From NCBI RefSeq assembly GCF_004458765.1, contig NZ_SPJX01000184.1, forward strand, positions 417,371-481,370: DNA of 64,000 nucleotides, in the 5' to 3' direction. The stretch is from Microvirga pakistanensis. Its GTDB lineage: Bacteria; Pseudomonadota; Alphaproteobacteria; Rhizobiales; Beijerinckiaceae. The notes under the pieces are model-generated. The model made no database searches. It saw nothing but the letters and a program-made list of their open reading frames with translations, and had not been told where the DNA came from. The translations under genes and the position numbers were made by a program. Positions 25,006-34,514 of the stretch are shown here, piece after piece (positions within the stretch are counted from its first letter, which is position 1; each line of letters opens with the position of its first letter).

Positions 25006-26340
25006 ATGTCTTGGAACAGCAAGCTTGTCTGGTCCGAAGGGTTATTCCTGAGACCTCATCACTTACAGCAGAGCGACCGTTACTTCGAGCATCTCATCGA
25101 AGCCCGAACGAGACAGATAACACCTTATCCATGGGGTTTCTCCTCCTTGGAGATCGATCAGGACCTCGCCCAACAGAGTAAGTTGGGTCTACGCCGGGCA
25201 ACCGGGATCATGCCTGACGGAACGCCCTTCGACCTGCCAGCACAAAGCCCCTTGCCTGCGCCGATCGACGTCCCGGAGACTGCCGGCGGACATCTGGCGT
25301 GGCTCCTGCTGCCTGTTGCGGCGCCGAACACCCGGGAGGTGGATGACGCAACCACAGAGACGGCGAGCCGCTACGTTGTTGCCATGGAGACGCTCATCGA
25401 CTCAACCTCAGCTCTTCGGATCGAGGAGGAAATCGACATCGCCCACCCAAGATTGTCATTCGATCTTAGAAAAACGCCGAAGCCCGGCTATGTCGGGCTT
25501 GCTATGGCACGGGTCACCGAGGTGCGGGATCGCTCGATCATCTATGACGAGAGGTTCGCTCCCCCCGTCCTATCCTGCTCCGCGCATCCAGTCGTGAACG
25601 GCTGGATTGATCGCGTGATTGGTTGGATTGACAACAAGGTGGAGGAACTCGCGCGCTATGCCGCTGACCCTGCAGCCGGGGGAGGGCTGCAGAGCGTCGA
25701 CTATCTCATGCTCCAACTCCTCAACCGGCATGCACCAGTTCTCAAACACTTCCGTCAGTCGCGGTATGTCCATCCAGAGCGCTTATTCGAGGAGTTTCTT
25801 AGGATCGCTGGGGAGCTTGCAACCTTTGCGACCCGGGAGCGGCGGGCGCAGGTGTACCCGGCGTACAATCATGATGACCTGTGCGAGGTCTTTTCTCCCG
25901 TTCTACGCGACATTCAACTTTACCTGAACGCCACCGTCAGCCGTCCTATCCGGCTCGACATTATCGAGCGCGCTCCGAATGCGTTCGTGTCGGTAATCCG
26001 CGACAGAAACATCTTCCGAAACTCGACCCTCGTGCTGGATGTAGCGGCCGGACGGCCGCTGACCGAAATTCAGAGCCAGTTTCCACAACTCTTCAAGCTC
26101 GGTCCCAATACGAAGATGAATGAGATTGTTCACGCTCACCTCCCCGGTGTGAAACTCGTTCACCTCCCGACCCCGCCGCCGCAGATCCATCCTGTCACGG
26201 ATCACGTCTATTTCTACCTTGACCGAAATTCCCCTCTTTGGCCCGAGTTCTCGACAGCTCAGTCGATTGGGATGCATTTTTCCGGAGATTGGCCGGACCT
26301 GGAGCTTGAGCTCTGGGCCGTGATGGAGAGCCGGCGGTGA
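25006..26340 (+). CDS. tssK: T6SS baseplate-membrane adaptor TssK
   Basis: A 444-residue TssK (ImpJ/VasE). The N-terminus MSWNSKLVWSEGLFLRPHHLQQSDRYFE is nearly invariant in the family. Other marks are 'RLSFDLRKTPKPGYVGLAMARV', 'PPVLSCSAHP', 'LLQLLNRHAPVLKHF...HPERLFEEFLRIAGELATF', and the C-terminal 'YFYLDRNSPLWPEFSTAQSIGMHFSGDWPDLELELWAV'. TssK trimers connect TssFGE wedges to TssL-TssM in the membrane. Its stop overlaps the tssL start (GTGA). Confidence 0.95.
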   Translation: MSWNSKLVWSEGLFLRPHHLQQSDRYFEHLIEARTRQITPYPWGFSSLEIDQDLAQQSKLGLRRATGIMPDGTPFDLPAQSPLPAPIDVPETAGGHLAWLLLPVAAPNTREVDDATTETASRYVVAMETLIDSTSALRIEEEIDIAHPRLSFDLRKTPKPGYVGLAMARVTEVRDRSIIYDERFAPPVLSCSAHPVVNGWIDRVIGWIDNKVEELARYAADPAAGGGLQSVDYLMLQLLNRHAPVLKHFRQSRYVHPERLFEEFLRIAGELATFATRERRAQVYPAYNHDDLCEVFSPVLRDIQLYLNATVSRPIRLDIIERAPNAFVSVIRDRNIFRNSTLVLDVAAGRPLTEIQSQFPQLFKLGPNTKMNEIVHAHLPGVKLVHLPTPPPQIHPVTDHVYFYLDRNSPLWPEFSTAQSIGMHFSGDWPDLELELWAVMESRR

Positions 26341-27737
26341 GTGACCGAAGACAACCCTCCGACCCATTCGGCCGCAGCGAGCGGACCATCATTCGCCCAA
26401 ACCCAGCAGGTCGTCGACCTGAGCCGCCTGGAACCTCATCGCAACTCGGCGCGCCAGCCTTTAATCCTGGCGCTCCGGCCTCCGACGACTGGGCTAGTTC
26501 TCCCCATCCTGCACAGCCTTCCGGGGGTTCTATCGGGCGCAATCAGGCGATCATTCTCCACCGTGAACATCTGATGGCTCCAAACCAGAGCCCTGTTATG
26601 CGGGCCGCGGCGCCCTTGCTGGTTCTCCTTGGACGGCTCAGAATCCATTTCCTGCGAGCGCCGGCAAGACAGCTGATGGAGCAGGTCGCGGAAGCGATCC
26701 AGAGCTTCGAGCGCGACGTCCGGGCTGCCGGCATTCCCGCAGAGCAAGCACGAACGGCTATGTATGTCCTATGTGCCACGGCCGACGACATCGTCCAGAA
26801 CATCCCCAGCGAAGACCGGCACGTATGGACGCAGTACAGCATGCTCAGCCGCTTCTTCGGCGAACTCCTCGGTGGTGTTCGCTTCTTCGAAGAGGTGGAC
26901 AAGGCCAAAGCCGACCCATTGGCGAACTATCAGATCCTTGAACTGCAGCATGCATGCTTGGCACTCGGGTTCGAAGGCATTCACCGCACCTCGGCTGGTG
27001 GGGCAGCAGCGCTCCAGCAGATCCAGCGGAGCATTTACGAGACTTTGCGACGGGTGAAAGCGGCTAATCCGGAGCTGTCGCCTAGGTGGCAAGGACAAGC
27101 CCTTCCCCAAACGACGGTTGGCAGACAAGTTCCGATTTGGGTGATCGGCTCATTCTTCGGTGCTCTCCTCCTTGGAGTCTATCTGTTCCTTCGCTTTCTC
27201 CTTCAAGGAGAAAGCGACGTGGTGGCGCAAGCCCTGATCGGCGTGCATCCGTCCGGAGAGGTCGGGATTCAGCGCCGTGTCTTTGCAGGTCCGCCACCGC
27301 CGCCTCCCGCAACGCCGCAGATTTCCCGGGTCCGAGCAGCATTGGGACCACCCTTGGATGTTTCCGGCACTGGAACGTTCATCGTCATCCGGATGTCGAA
27401 CCTGCCTCTTTTCGAGCCCGCGAGCGCTACTGTCAGCGACAAATACCGACCACTACTCGATAAGATAGCTGCAGTTCTGGAGAAAGAGCCGGGCACAATC
27501 AAAGTCGTTGGTCACACGGACAGCGCGCCGATCCGCAGCCCACGCTTTCCCTCAAACTATCAGCTGTCGCTTGAGCGGGCGAAGGCGGTGGCAGAGATCA
27601 TCAAGGAACGATTGTCCAAGTCGGATAGGATTGGAGTGGAAGGAAAGGGCCCCGATATCCCCATTGCGTCCAACAATACGCCCGAAGGTCGGGCCAGTAA
27701 TAGACGGGTCGAGGTTCTGCTTCAACGAACCAACTGA
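26337..27737 (+). CDS. tssL: T6SS membrane protein TssL with OmpA-type C-terminal domain
   Basis: A 466-residue TssL (DotU/ImpK). After a disordered Pro-rich N-terminus (1-75), the DotU domain spans about 85-250 ('APLLVLLGRLRI', 'MYVLCATADDIVQNIP', 'FFGELLGGVRFFEEVDKAKADP'). One transmembrane helix is at 265-289. The periplasmic tail (345-464) is OmpA-like: 'MSNLPLFEPASATVSDKYRPLLDKIAAVLEKEPGTIKVVGHTDS', 'ASNRRVEVLLQ'. The tail binds peptidoglycan, so this is the extended form of TssL found in systems that lack TssJ or TagL. GTG start in a GTGA overlap with tssK; tssM follows 10 bp later. Confidence 0.95.
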   Translation: MSDRRQPSDPFGRSERTIIRPNPAGRRPEPPGTSSQLGAPAFNPGAPASDDWASSPHPAQPSGGSIGRNQAIILHREHLMAPNQSPVMRAAAPLLVLLGRLRIHFLRAPARQLMEQVAEAIQSFERDVRAAGIPAEQARTAMYVLCATADDIVQNIPSEDRHVWTQYSMLSRFFGELLGGVRFFEEVDKAKADPLANYQILELQHACLALGFEGIHRTSAGGAAALQQIQRSIYETLRRVKAANPELSPRWQGQALPQTTVGRQVPIWVIGSFFGALLLGVYLFLRFLLQGESDVVAQALIGVHPSGEVGIQRRVFAGPPPPPPATPQISRVRAALGPPLDVSGTGTFIVIRMSNLPLFEPASATVSDKYRPLLDKIAAVLEKEPGTIKVVGHTDSAPIRSPRFPSNYQLSLERAKAVAEIIKERLSKSDRIGVEGKGPDIPIASNNTPEGRASNRRVEVLLQRTN

Positions 27738-27747
27738 GGAATGAAGC

Positions 27748-30700
27748 ATGCCGGAGCGAACGGGAGGATTTAGACAGATAGTGTCAATGGCAGCGATCCG
27801 CATTGCCACGATCCTGATAGGAGCCGTCGCCGTTTCCGCTTTGATCTGGTTCGGCGGGCCTTTGATTGCCATTGGAGACACTCGACCTTTCGAAAGTCTC
27901 TGGGGCAGGACCGCATTGATTATTCTCGTCGCGGCCGCGGCCGTTGCAGCAATAGCACTCGACTATGTGAAGCGCCGTCGCGCGAACGCAGCGATCGAGA
28001 ATGCAATTGCGAAGTCTGATCAAGCTCAGGGCGATGCGAAGGTCCTGCAGGAGATCATGCGCGATGCGCTTGCAGCCTTGCGCCGGGCTAAGGGGAGGGG
28101 AGGTGACTATCTGTATGAACTCCCCTGGTATGTGATCATCGGGCCTCCTGGTGCGGGGAAAACGACGGCGCTTGCCAACTCGGGGCTCAGGTTCCCCCTT
28201 GCACGGGGCGGCACGCCTGAGGCAGTCGCCGGGGTTGGCGGTACTCGCTACTGCGACTGGTGGTTCGCAGAAGAGGCAGTTCTCATCGACACGGCCGGCC
28301 GCTATACGACTCAAGATTCCGATCCGCAAGCTGACCGCAGGAGTTGGCTTTCCTTCCTCGACCTCATCCGCGAGAATCGACCGAAGCAGCCCATCAACGG
28401 TGTCATCGTCGCCATCAGTCTCGAGGATCTCCTGACGGCTGACTTGGAGGAAGTCGCTGCTCATGCGAACGCGATTCGACAGCGGCTTGTGGAACTGCAC
28501 GAGCATCTCAAAGTCGACTTTCCGGTCTATACGCTATTGACGAAAGCCGATCTGATCGGGGGCTTTTCGGAGTTCTTCGGAAGTCTGACGGAGACCGAGC
28601 GTCGGATGGTTTGGGGGCACACCTTTCAAACCAGCGATCGTTCCCGGAACATGATCAGCGAGGCTTCGACAGAATTTGACGCCCTGGTCGAACGGCTGAC
28701 GGACCAGTTGCCGGATCATCTCCAATCGGAGCCGACTCCTGCAGCCCGTGTTGCTGTCTTCGGATTCCCGTCCCAGGTGGCGAGCCTAAAGCGACCGATC
28801 ATCGACTTTCTCAATCAGATCTTCGAGCCGAGTCGCTACCACGCCAGCACGACCCTCCGCGGCTTCTACTTCACATCAGGAACCCAGCAGGGCACGCCAA
28901 TCGATCGGCTGATTGGCGCGCTTGTGACGGATCTCGACCCCCAGGATGTTCCCCCCCCGACCTATTCCGGGAAAGGCAAAAGCTTCTTTCTTACCGATCT
29001 CCTGCGCAGGGTCGTGATCGCAGAGGCTGGCTGGGTGACGGTCAACCAGGCTGCAGTGCGACGATCGGTGCTCTTGAGAGCGGCTGCCTTTGCAGGTATC
29101 GGAGCGATCGCCGCCCTGGCGGTGATGCTCTGGTGGATCAGTTTCAATGGTAACCGAGAACTGATCTCTGCGATCAACAGAGATCTCGTTCAGTACCGGA
29201 ACGATGCCGGTCTGATCCTGCGGGAGACGACCGTTGCGGACCGCAATTTTGTGAAGGTCCAGCCGCTGCTCCAGAGGCTGCGCTACATGCCGGCGGGCTA
29301 CGCCTCCCGCGATGAGCAGGAGCCGATCACCACGACGTTCGGTCTCAGCCAGCGCGAGCGCCTGCAATCGGCAGCGGAGACCGCGTACGAGCAGGCCCTT
29401 GAGCGATTGTTCCGTTCTCGTCTGATCTATCGATTGGAAGAACAGCTCGAGGCGAATATCAACGATCCGGGGTTCGTTTATGAGGCCCTGAAGGTCTACA
29501 TGATGGTTGGGGGGATCGCGCCGGCCGACCGCGAGTTCGTGGTGGCCTGGATGCGCAAGGATTGGGCCGAGAATCTCTTCCCCGGTGCTGCCAACGCCCG
29601 TGGCCGGCTAGCGCTTGAAGAACATCTTCAGGCGATCTTTGACTTGGACGTGGGCCAGCAGACGTCCTTTTCGCTGAACAAGGCGTTGATCGAGAACGCC
29701 CAGCGCACGCTCGCGCGCATGAGCGTTGCCGAGCGGGCTTACGAACTCCTCAAGTCACAGGCCCGCGGTGTGACACATCGGGATTGGGTCGTCGCCGCAC
29801 GCGGAGGCACCGATGTCGCTCTCGTGTTCGAGGGGGCTAGCGGCGAAGACTTGGACAGCTTGCGAGTACCGTTTTTCTATACATATGAGGGGTTTCAATC
29901 GGGATTTCTCGGGCGCCTCTCGAGTGTCGGGGAGCAGATTCAACAAGAGCGATGGATCCTCGGAGAGGCCGGGCAGCAACAAGTCGTCGCGGCGCAATAC
30001 TCCACCCTCTACCCGGATCTCATGCGGATCTACACTCGCGAGTTCGTGACCTCTTGGCAGACGGTACTGCGCAAGCTGAAGCTGAGGCCCTTGAATGCTG
30101 ATAAGCCGCGCTATATCGCGCTTGCCGCTGCCGGCGCTGCCACCTCGCCCATCAAGCAACTCATCGTATCGATTGTCGACGAAACGAGGCTGACCCGCGA
30201 GCGGCCGAATTCAACGCCCAAACCCAACATCGCCCAGCAGTCCCAGAGCGGTTTCTTCAGCCAAGGAGAAGCTCCAGGTGCCAACATCGAGGCACAGTTC
30301 AAGGGATTTCACGTCTTGCTGGAGGGAGAAGGAGGGCGCAACCCGGTCGATGCTCTGCTGCAGAACCTAACCGATATCAGCCAGAGTCTTGCGATAGCAG
30401 CAACGAACCCTACTCAGGCTCAGGCTGCCAACAACCAGTTTGTGCAGCAGGTTGCTATCCTTCGTGCAACCGCATCACGCTTCCCCTCGCCGTTCGATCA
30501 GATGATCAGAAATGCAGCGAATGACTTTGAGGGCGACGCAACCGGGACGTCAATCGCGATGCTCCAGCAATCACTTGCAGATCAGGTTACTCGGGTCTGT
30601 CTGGACATCGTTAACAACCGGTATCCGTTCACTCCGGGAGTTGAACGGGAGGTGTCCCTCGCCGACTTCGCACGCTTGTTCGCTCCCAGCGGAATTATCG

Positions 30701-31272
30701 ACAAGTTCTTCAAGGAGAGCCTTGCCCCTTACGTCGATCAGTCACGGATGCCGTGGACCTGGCGCCCCGACAATCGGATTGCGCGCGGGCTTTCGACCAT
30801 AACTCTTCGTCAATTCCAGCACGCAGCCGAGATCCGCGATGCCTTCTTCCCGACAGGAGGCAACCTACCGTCTTTCACGATGGCGATCACGCCGCTAGGA
30901 GGAAGCGGCGAGGCTACCACCTCCCGCCTTGAGATCAACGGTGCGTCGGTCATCAGTCAACAGGGAGTCAATATCCCGACTAACGTATCTTGGCCGGGGA
31001 GTGGGGTTCCTCGTTCGGCTGTCGTGGTAGGAGGAGGAGGCGGTTTCTTCAGCGGCGGTTTTTTCAGTCAGCCGACGGCCATGCAGAAAGATGGTGCCTG
31101 GTCCTTCTTCAAACTCCTCGACGTCGGCAATGTGCTTCGGCAGGGCGATGTCATCGTGGCAAGCTTCGTCCTTGGAGGACGGCAGGTCTCCTATCAGATC
31201 CATGCAGGCACGGTCGTGAACCCAATTGCGCTAAAGGCTCTGCGGGATTTTCGCTGTCCGAGTGGCATTTGA
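27748..31272 (+). CDS. tssM: T6SS inner-membrane protein TssM (IcmF)
   Basis: A 1174-residue IcmF/TssM protein of normal length. Two N-terminal transmembrane helices (about 17-38 and 55-72) precede a cytoplasmic GTPase-like domain with an intact Walker A, GPPGAGKT (132-139), and 'VLIDTAGRYTTQDSD'. A third transmembrane helix lies near 440-462. The rest is periplasmic, including the IcmF-related block ('LSVAERAYELLKSQA' region) and the C-terminal beta domain ('PWTWRPD', 'GSGEATTSRLEINGASV', 'GAWSFFKLLDVGNV'). With TssL it forms the envelope-spanning channel. An intact P-loop suggests it can bind nucleotide. Confidence 0.96.
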   Translation: MPERTGGFRQIVSMAAIRIATILIGAVAVSALIWFGGPLIAIGDTRPFESLWGRTALIILVAAAAVAAIALDYVKRRRANAAIENAIAKSDQAQGDAKVLQEIMRDALAALRRAKGRGGDYLYELPWYVIIGPPGAGKTTALANSGLRFPLARGGTPEAVAGVGGTRYCDWWFAEEAVLIDTAGRYTTQDSDPQADRRSWLSFLDLIRENRPKQPINGVIVAISLEDLLTADLEEVAAHANAIRQRLVELHEHLKVDFPVYTLLTKADLIGGFSEFFGSLTETERRMVWGHTFQTSDRSRNMISEASTEFDALVERLTDQLPDHLQSEPTPAARVAVFGFPSQVASLKRPIIDFLNQIFEPSRYHASTTLRGFYFTSGTQQGTPIDRLIGALVTDLDPQDVPPPTYSGKGKSFFLTDLLRRVVIAEAGWVTVNQAAVRRSVLLRAAAFAGIGAIAALAVMLWWISFNGNRELISAINRDLVQYRNDAGLILRETTVADRNFVKVQPLLQRLRYMPAGYASRDEQEPITTTFGLSQRERLQSAAETAYEQALERLFRSRLIYRLEEQLEANINDPGFVYEALKVYMMVGGIAPADREFVVAWMRKDWAENLFPGAANARGRLALEEHLQAIFDLDVGQQTSFSLNKALIENAQRTLARMSVAERAYELLKSQARGVTHRDWVVAARGGTDVALVFEGASGEDLDSLRVPFFYTYEGFQSGFLGRLSSVGEQIQQERWILGEAGQQQVVAAQYSTLYPDLMRIYTREFVTSWQTVLRKLKLRPLNADKPRYIALAAAGAATSPIKQLIVSIVDETRLTRERPNSTPKPNIAQQSQSGFFSQGEAPGANIEAQFKGFHVLLEGEGGRNPVDALLQNLTDISQSLAIAATNPTQAQAANNQFVQQVAILRATASRFPSPFDQMIRNAANDFEGDATGTSIAMLQQSLADQVTRVCLDIVNNRYPFTPGVEREVSLADFARLFAPSGIIDKFFKESLAPYVDQSRMPWTWRPDNRIARGLSTITLRQFQHAAEIRDAFFPTGGNLPSFTMAITPLGGSGEATTSRLEINGASVISQQGVNIPTNVSWPGSGVPRSAVVVGGGGGFFSGGFFSQPTAMQKDGAWSFFKLLDVGNVLRQGDVIVASFVLGGRQVSYQIHAGTVVNPIALKALRDFRCPSGI

Positions 31273-31280
31273 GCTCCACC

Positions 31281-31970
31281 ATGTCGTGCTCACTTTTCGG
31301 CAAACTCCCCGCGAAACGGGATTATGTAGCGATTGCCATTCCACCCAATGTGCTGGAGGTGTGGGATCGGTGGCTCCAGGCCGGGCTGTCGACGAGCCGC
31401 CTCCACCTAAAGGAAAAGTGGCAGCAGGTCTATCTCCGGGCTCCGATCTGGCGGTTCTGGCTTGGGCCGGAGCTCTGCGGCGGAACCACGGTCGCCGGAG
31501 CCTTCATGCCGTCGGTGGACGCGGTCGGTCGCTATTTTCCCCTTACCATTATGGCCTGTGCCTCAAAACCGATAATCATCCCGCCGCCAGAATTCGATCT
31601 GCAGGACGCTTGGTTCAGCCAAGTCGAGCAGGTCCTCCTATCCGCCCTTGAGCCGGATGTACGATTTGAGACGGTACGGGAAAGCGTCGATCGGCTGCCT
31701 TGTCCCAAGGGCCAGACCCACGTTCAGCCATCCAACAGAATGAAGCGCTTCCCCGATGGGACAATCTTCGCGGCCGCTGACTCAGGATCCCCCCAAAGCA
31801 TGCTCGCGGCTCTTCGGGTTATAGATTATGCTCGGGTCTACGCTACGACTGCGTTCTGGTGGACAGTTGGCGGCGAGGACTTTCCGCCGCTTATCCTCAT
31901 GAGCCAGCGGATGCCCGATCCCTATCTCTTCCCGACGTTTCTGACTGGCCGAGCGGAGGGCGCCGTATGA
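31281..31970 (+). CDS. tagF: T6SS post-translational regulator TagF
   Basis: A 229-residue TagF (ImpM) protein. The start MSCSLFGKLPAKRDYVAI and 'GGTTVAGAFMPSVDAVGRYFPLTIMA' are diagnostic, and 'FWWTVGGEDFPPLILMSQRMPDP' ends the domain. In Pseudomonas and Agrobacterium, TagF represses T6SS activity independently of, or together with, the PpkA-PppA-Fha pathway. In many species TagF and PppA are fused; here they are separate genes overlapping by 4 bases (ATGA), consistent with coupled action. The ATG at 31281 is 8 bp after tssM; the longer open frame upstream overlaps tssM and is not used. Confidence 0.93.
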   Translation: MSCSLFGKLPAKRDYVAIAIPPNVLEVWDRWLQAGLSTSRLHLKEKWQQVYLRAPIWRFWLGPELCGGTTVAGAFMPSVDAVGRYFPLTIMACASKPIIIPPPEFDLQDAWFSQVEQVLLSALEPDVRFETVRESVDRLPCPKGQTHVQPSNRMKRFPDGTIFAAADSGSPQSMLAALRVIDYARVYATTAFWWTVGGEDFPPLILMSQRMPDPYLFPTFLTGRAEGAV

Positions 31971-32734
31971 GCAACCTAGATCCCAGTTTCCTGCTGACCA
32001 CCACTGGCGCTGCGACACACCCCGGCCTTGTACGCCCAATCAATGAGGACCGATTTCTCGTACTTCCGGAAAGCGGCGTCTGGGCAATTGCCGACGGCAT
32101 GGGCGGGCACGAGGCGGGTGCGCTCGCCAGCCAGACTGTCGTTGCGGCACTCAAATCCATTAGTGTGCCGGTTTCTGCAACCGACCTCTTGGCCCAGTTG
32201 GAGGACCGGATCATTAGAGCCGACGCACAGTTGAAGGAAATCGCTCGCCAGCACGGCCACAATGCGGTCATCGGGTCGACGGTTGCGGTTCTTCTCCTGT
32301 TCAACCGTCATTATGCTTGCGTCTGGTCCGGAGACAGCCGGCTTTATCTCGTTCGGGCGGCTCGGATCGTGCAAATCTCCCGTGACCACACCGAGGTACA
32401 AGAGCTCATCGATCAGGGTGTGCTGCATCCTGACGAGGCCAAGACGTGGCCGCGCCGGAATGTCGTGACGCGTGCTCTCGGAGCCTACGACGCTCCGGAA
32501 CTCGACTTGGATCAGGGCTCGATCGAGCCCGGCGATGTCTTCGTGATCTGCAGTGACGGACTGACGTCGCATGTGGCCGACGACGAGATCCTCGCCCATA
32601 CCGTGAATGAGCATCCGCAAGCCGCCTCCGACGCGCTTCTTGCGCTAGCACTCGAGCGTGGTGGCGTGGACAACATAACCGTCGTGATCGTTCGCTGCAG
32701 CGGGTCTTCGCCTCAGGAAGGAACTGCGAGCTGA
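31967..32734 (+). CDS. pppA: T6SS Ser/Thr protein phosphatase PppA (PP2C type)
   Basis: A 255-residue PP2C-family phosphatase with the expected metal-binding motifs: 'RPINEDRFL', 'AIADGMGGHEAG', 'VWSGDSRLYLVRA', 'VICSDGLTSHVADDEI' and 'RGGVDNITVVIVR'. It reverses phosphorylation by PpkA, resetting the T6SS assembly switch in the cytoplasm. It overlaps tagF by 4 bases and is followed 18 bp later by ppkA. The ATG at 31967 begins at the native N-terminus of the family. Confidence 0.95.
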   Translation: MSNLDPSFLLTTTGAATHPGLVRPINEDRFLVLPESGVWAIADGMGGHEAGALASQTVVAALKSISVPVSATDLLAQLEDRIIRADAQLKEIARQHGHNAVIGSTVAVLLLFNRHYACVWSGDSRLYLVRAARIVQISRDHTEVQELIDQGVLHPDEAKTWPRRNVVTRALGAYDAPELDLDQGSIEPGDVFVICSDGLTSHVADDEILAHTVNEHPQAASDALLALALERGGVDNITVVIVRCSGSSPQEGTAS

Positions 32735-32752
32735 AGTCTTGGAGTCGAGCCG

Positions 32753-34498
32753 ATGACGGAGCGTGAGGATCGTACGATGTTCCGACCAGGGGTACGACCG
32801 GGAACGCGCCTCAATGGCATTTATGAAATCGAACAACTCATCGCCGTCGGAGGCATGGGCGAAGTCTACAAGGGGCGGGTGATTCAGACCGGCGATCCCA
32901 TCGCTATCAAGATGCTTCGTCCGGACATGGCACAAAATGAGGCGGCCCTGATGCTGTTCCGTAAGGAAGCCGCGGCGCTTCACAACCTCTACCATGAGGC
33001 GATTGTCCGATACTATGTGTTCTCGGTTGATCCGGATCTCGGCTCACCTTACCTTGCCATGGAGTACGTAGATGGGCAGCCCCTTTCCGAGATGATCAAA
33101 CAGGGGCCGCTCGGATATGATGAGGTACGGGTTTTGCAGCATCGTCTCGCGAGCGGTCTGCAAGCCGCCCACGAACTCGGAATCGTCCACAGAGACGTGT
33201 CACCCGACAATGTTATCCTTCCGGCCGGTGACCTATCGCGCGCCAAGATTATAGACTTCGGGATTGCGCGGAACTCAAGGATCGCCGAGGCAACCGTGAT
33301 CGGAAGCGGCTTTGCAGGCAAGTTTGGCTACGTGTCGCCGGAGCAGCTTGGGATGTATGGCGGTAACGTTACGCCTCGGTCCGACATCTACAGTCTTGGG
33401 CTGGTCATAGCGGAAGCACTCACCGGACGGCCTCTCGACATGGGCGGAAGTCAGGTGGACGTCATTGAGAAGCGGCGGCGGGTGCCGGATCTCTCGGCCG
33501 TCGATGTTAGAATGCGGCCGCTCCTTGAGCAGATGCTTCAGCCGCAACCCGAAGAACGGATCGCCACGATGGCCGACGTGGCCGCCTGGCAGTTGCCTCC
33601 GAAGCCAGTACGTAGGACCTTCGTTCCGCTGCTTATCGGGAGCCTCGTGGTCGTCGCAGTGGCAGGTATTGCAGTCCTGACCTTTCCAACAGGGATCCTA
33701 CGTGTCCCCGATCCTATGGGAAGTCCTGTTCCAAAGAATGACCCGACACTCAGCCCAGCTCCGCCGCGGAATCCGGGTCAGGACATCTCGCGGCTGCCGC
33801 AGCCGTCTGACACCACCCTTGCGCCTCATACACCTCCCCAGCCGCCTGACACGCTCACCCGACCGCCGAACCCGCTGACGCCGGACCAACTGGCTCGCTA
33901 TGTGCACGATTATGAGGGTGGAGATTGCTTCCTTCTCCTTCCTACGAGCGTCAGCAACTCTCAAGTCATCGTCGAAGGGTTCGGGTCCTCTGCTGCCGCA
34001 TTCGGAGCGTTCGACGAAGCGTTCAGACGCGCCTACGGCTTCGAGGCTCAGGTCAACGTCCGTCTCGTCACGGATGCACAATGTCCTGCGATAAGGTTCA
34101 TCAGGACCGTTGGGGTGAATCCAGCCAGTGCTCCGAAACTACTCCTGAAGTCCTTCAAAGTCGGCCCTGGAGAGCCCTTGAGCGGTTCTATTGAGGCATA
34201 TGGTGGGCAACACGTCGACGCACTCCTGGTCTCTGATGATGGGTACGTGCACAGTCTCGACAAATATACAAGCCGGGAGCAAGGGTCGGCAAAATTCAAC
34301 TTCCGTCCGAATGTCGGTGGCGGGCAGGGTCCAAGCCCGCAACTCGTTCTCGCTCTTGCAAGCTCAAACCCTCTTGCACTTCTTCGCACCGACAAACCCA
34401 TGGCCGCAGACGCATTGTTTCCTCTGCTCAGTGACGAGGTTCAGAGCCATCAGGTGTCCGTCGATCTGGCGGTGAAGTATTTCCGCATTGAGAAATAG
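32753..34498 (+). CDS. ppkA: T6SS Ser/Thr protein kinase PpkA
   Basis: A 581-residue transmembrane kinase. The kinase domain has a Gly-rich loop GGMGEVYKG (33-41), the ATP-anchoring K53, HRDVSPDN (146-153) as catalytic loop, and DFG (168-170). A transmembrane helix lies at 293-313, followed by a Pro-rich linker and a periplasmic domain (about 375-581) with '[11 protein letters not shown]', 'AQCPAIRFI' and '[17 protein letters not shown]'. PpkA phosphorylates the FHA protein in response to envelope signals and so triggers T6SS assembly. The TAG stop lies inside the 8-bp target duplication of an IS66 element; because the duplication preserves TAG, the protein is full length. Confidence 0.95.
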   Translation: MTEREDRTMFRPGVRPGTRLNGIYEIEQLIAVGGMGEVYKGRVIQTGDPIAIKMLRPDMAQNEAALMLFRKEAAALHNLYHEAIVRYYVFSVDPDLGSPYLAMEYVDGQPLSEMIKQGPLGYDEVRVLQHRLASGLQAAHELGIVHRDVSPDNVILPAGDLSRAKIIDFGIARNSRIAEATVIGSGFAGKFGYVSPEQLGMYGGNVTPRSDIYSLGLVIAEALTGRPLDMGGSQVDVIEKRRRVPDLSAVDVRMRPLLEQMLQPQPEERIATMADVAAWQLPPKPVRRTFVPLLIGSLVVVAVAGIAVLTFPTGILRVPDPMGSPVPKNDPTLSPAPPRNPGQDISRLPQPSDTTLAPHTPPQPPDTLTRPPNPLTPDQLARYVHDYEGGDCFLLLPTSVSNSQVIVEGFGSSAAAFGAFDEAFRRAYGFEAQVNVRLVTDAQCPAIRFIRTVGVNPASAPKLLLKSFKVGPGEPLSGSIEAYGGQHVDALLVSDDGYVHSLDKYTSREQGSAKFNFRPNVGGGQGPSPQLVLALASSNPLALLRTDKPMAADALFPLLSDEVQSHQVSVDLAVKYFRIEK

Positions 34499-34501
34499 AG
34501 A
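34494..34501. repeat. Left 8-bp target-site duplication of the IS66 element
   Basis: AATAGAGA directly precedes the left end of the element and is repeated exactly at 36926-36933. Eight bp is the duplication length of the IS66 family. The copy contains the ppkA stop codon (TAG, 34496-34498). Confidence 0.9.
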
Positions 34502-34514
34502 GTAGGCGGTGTTC

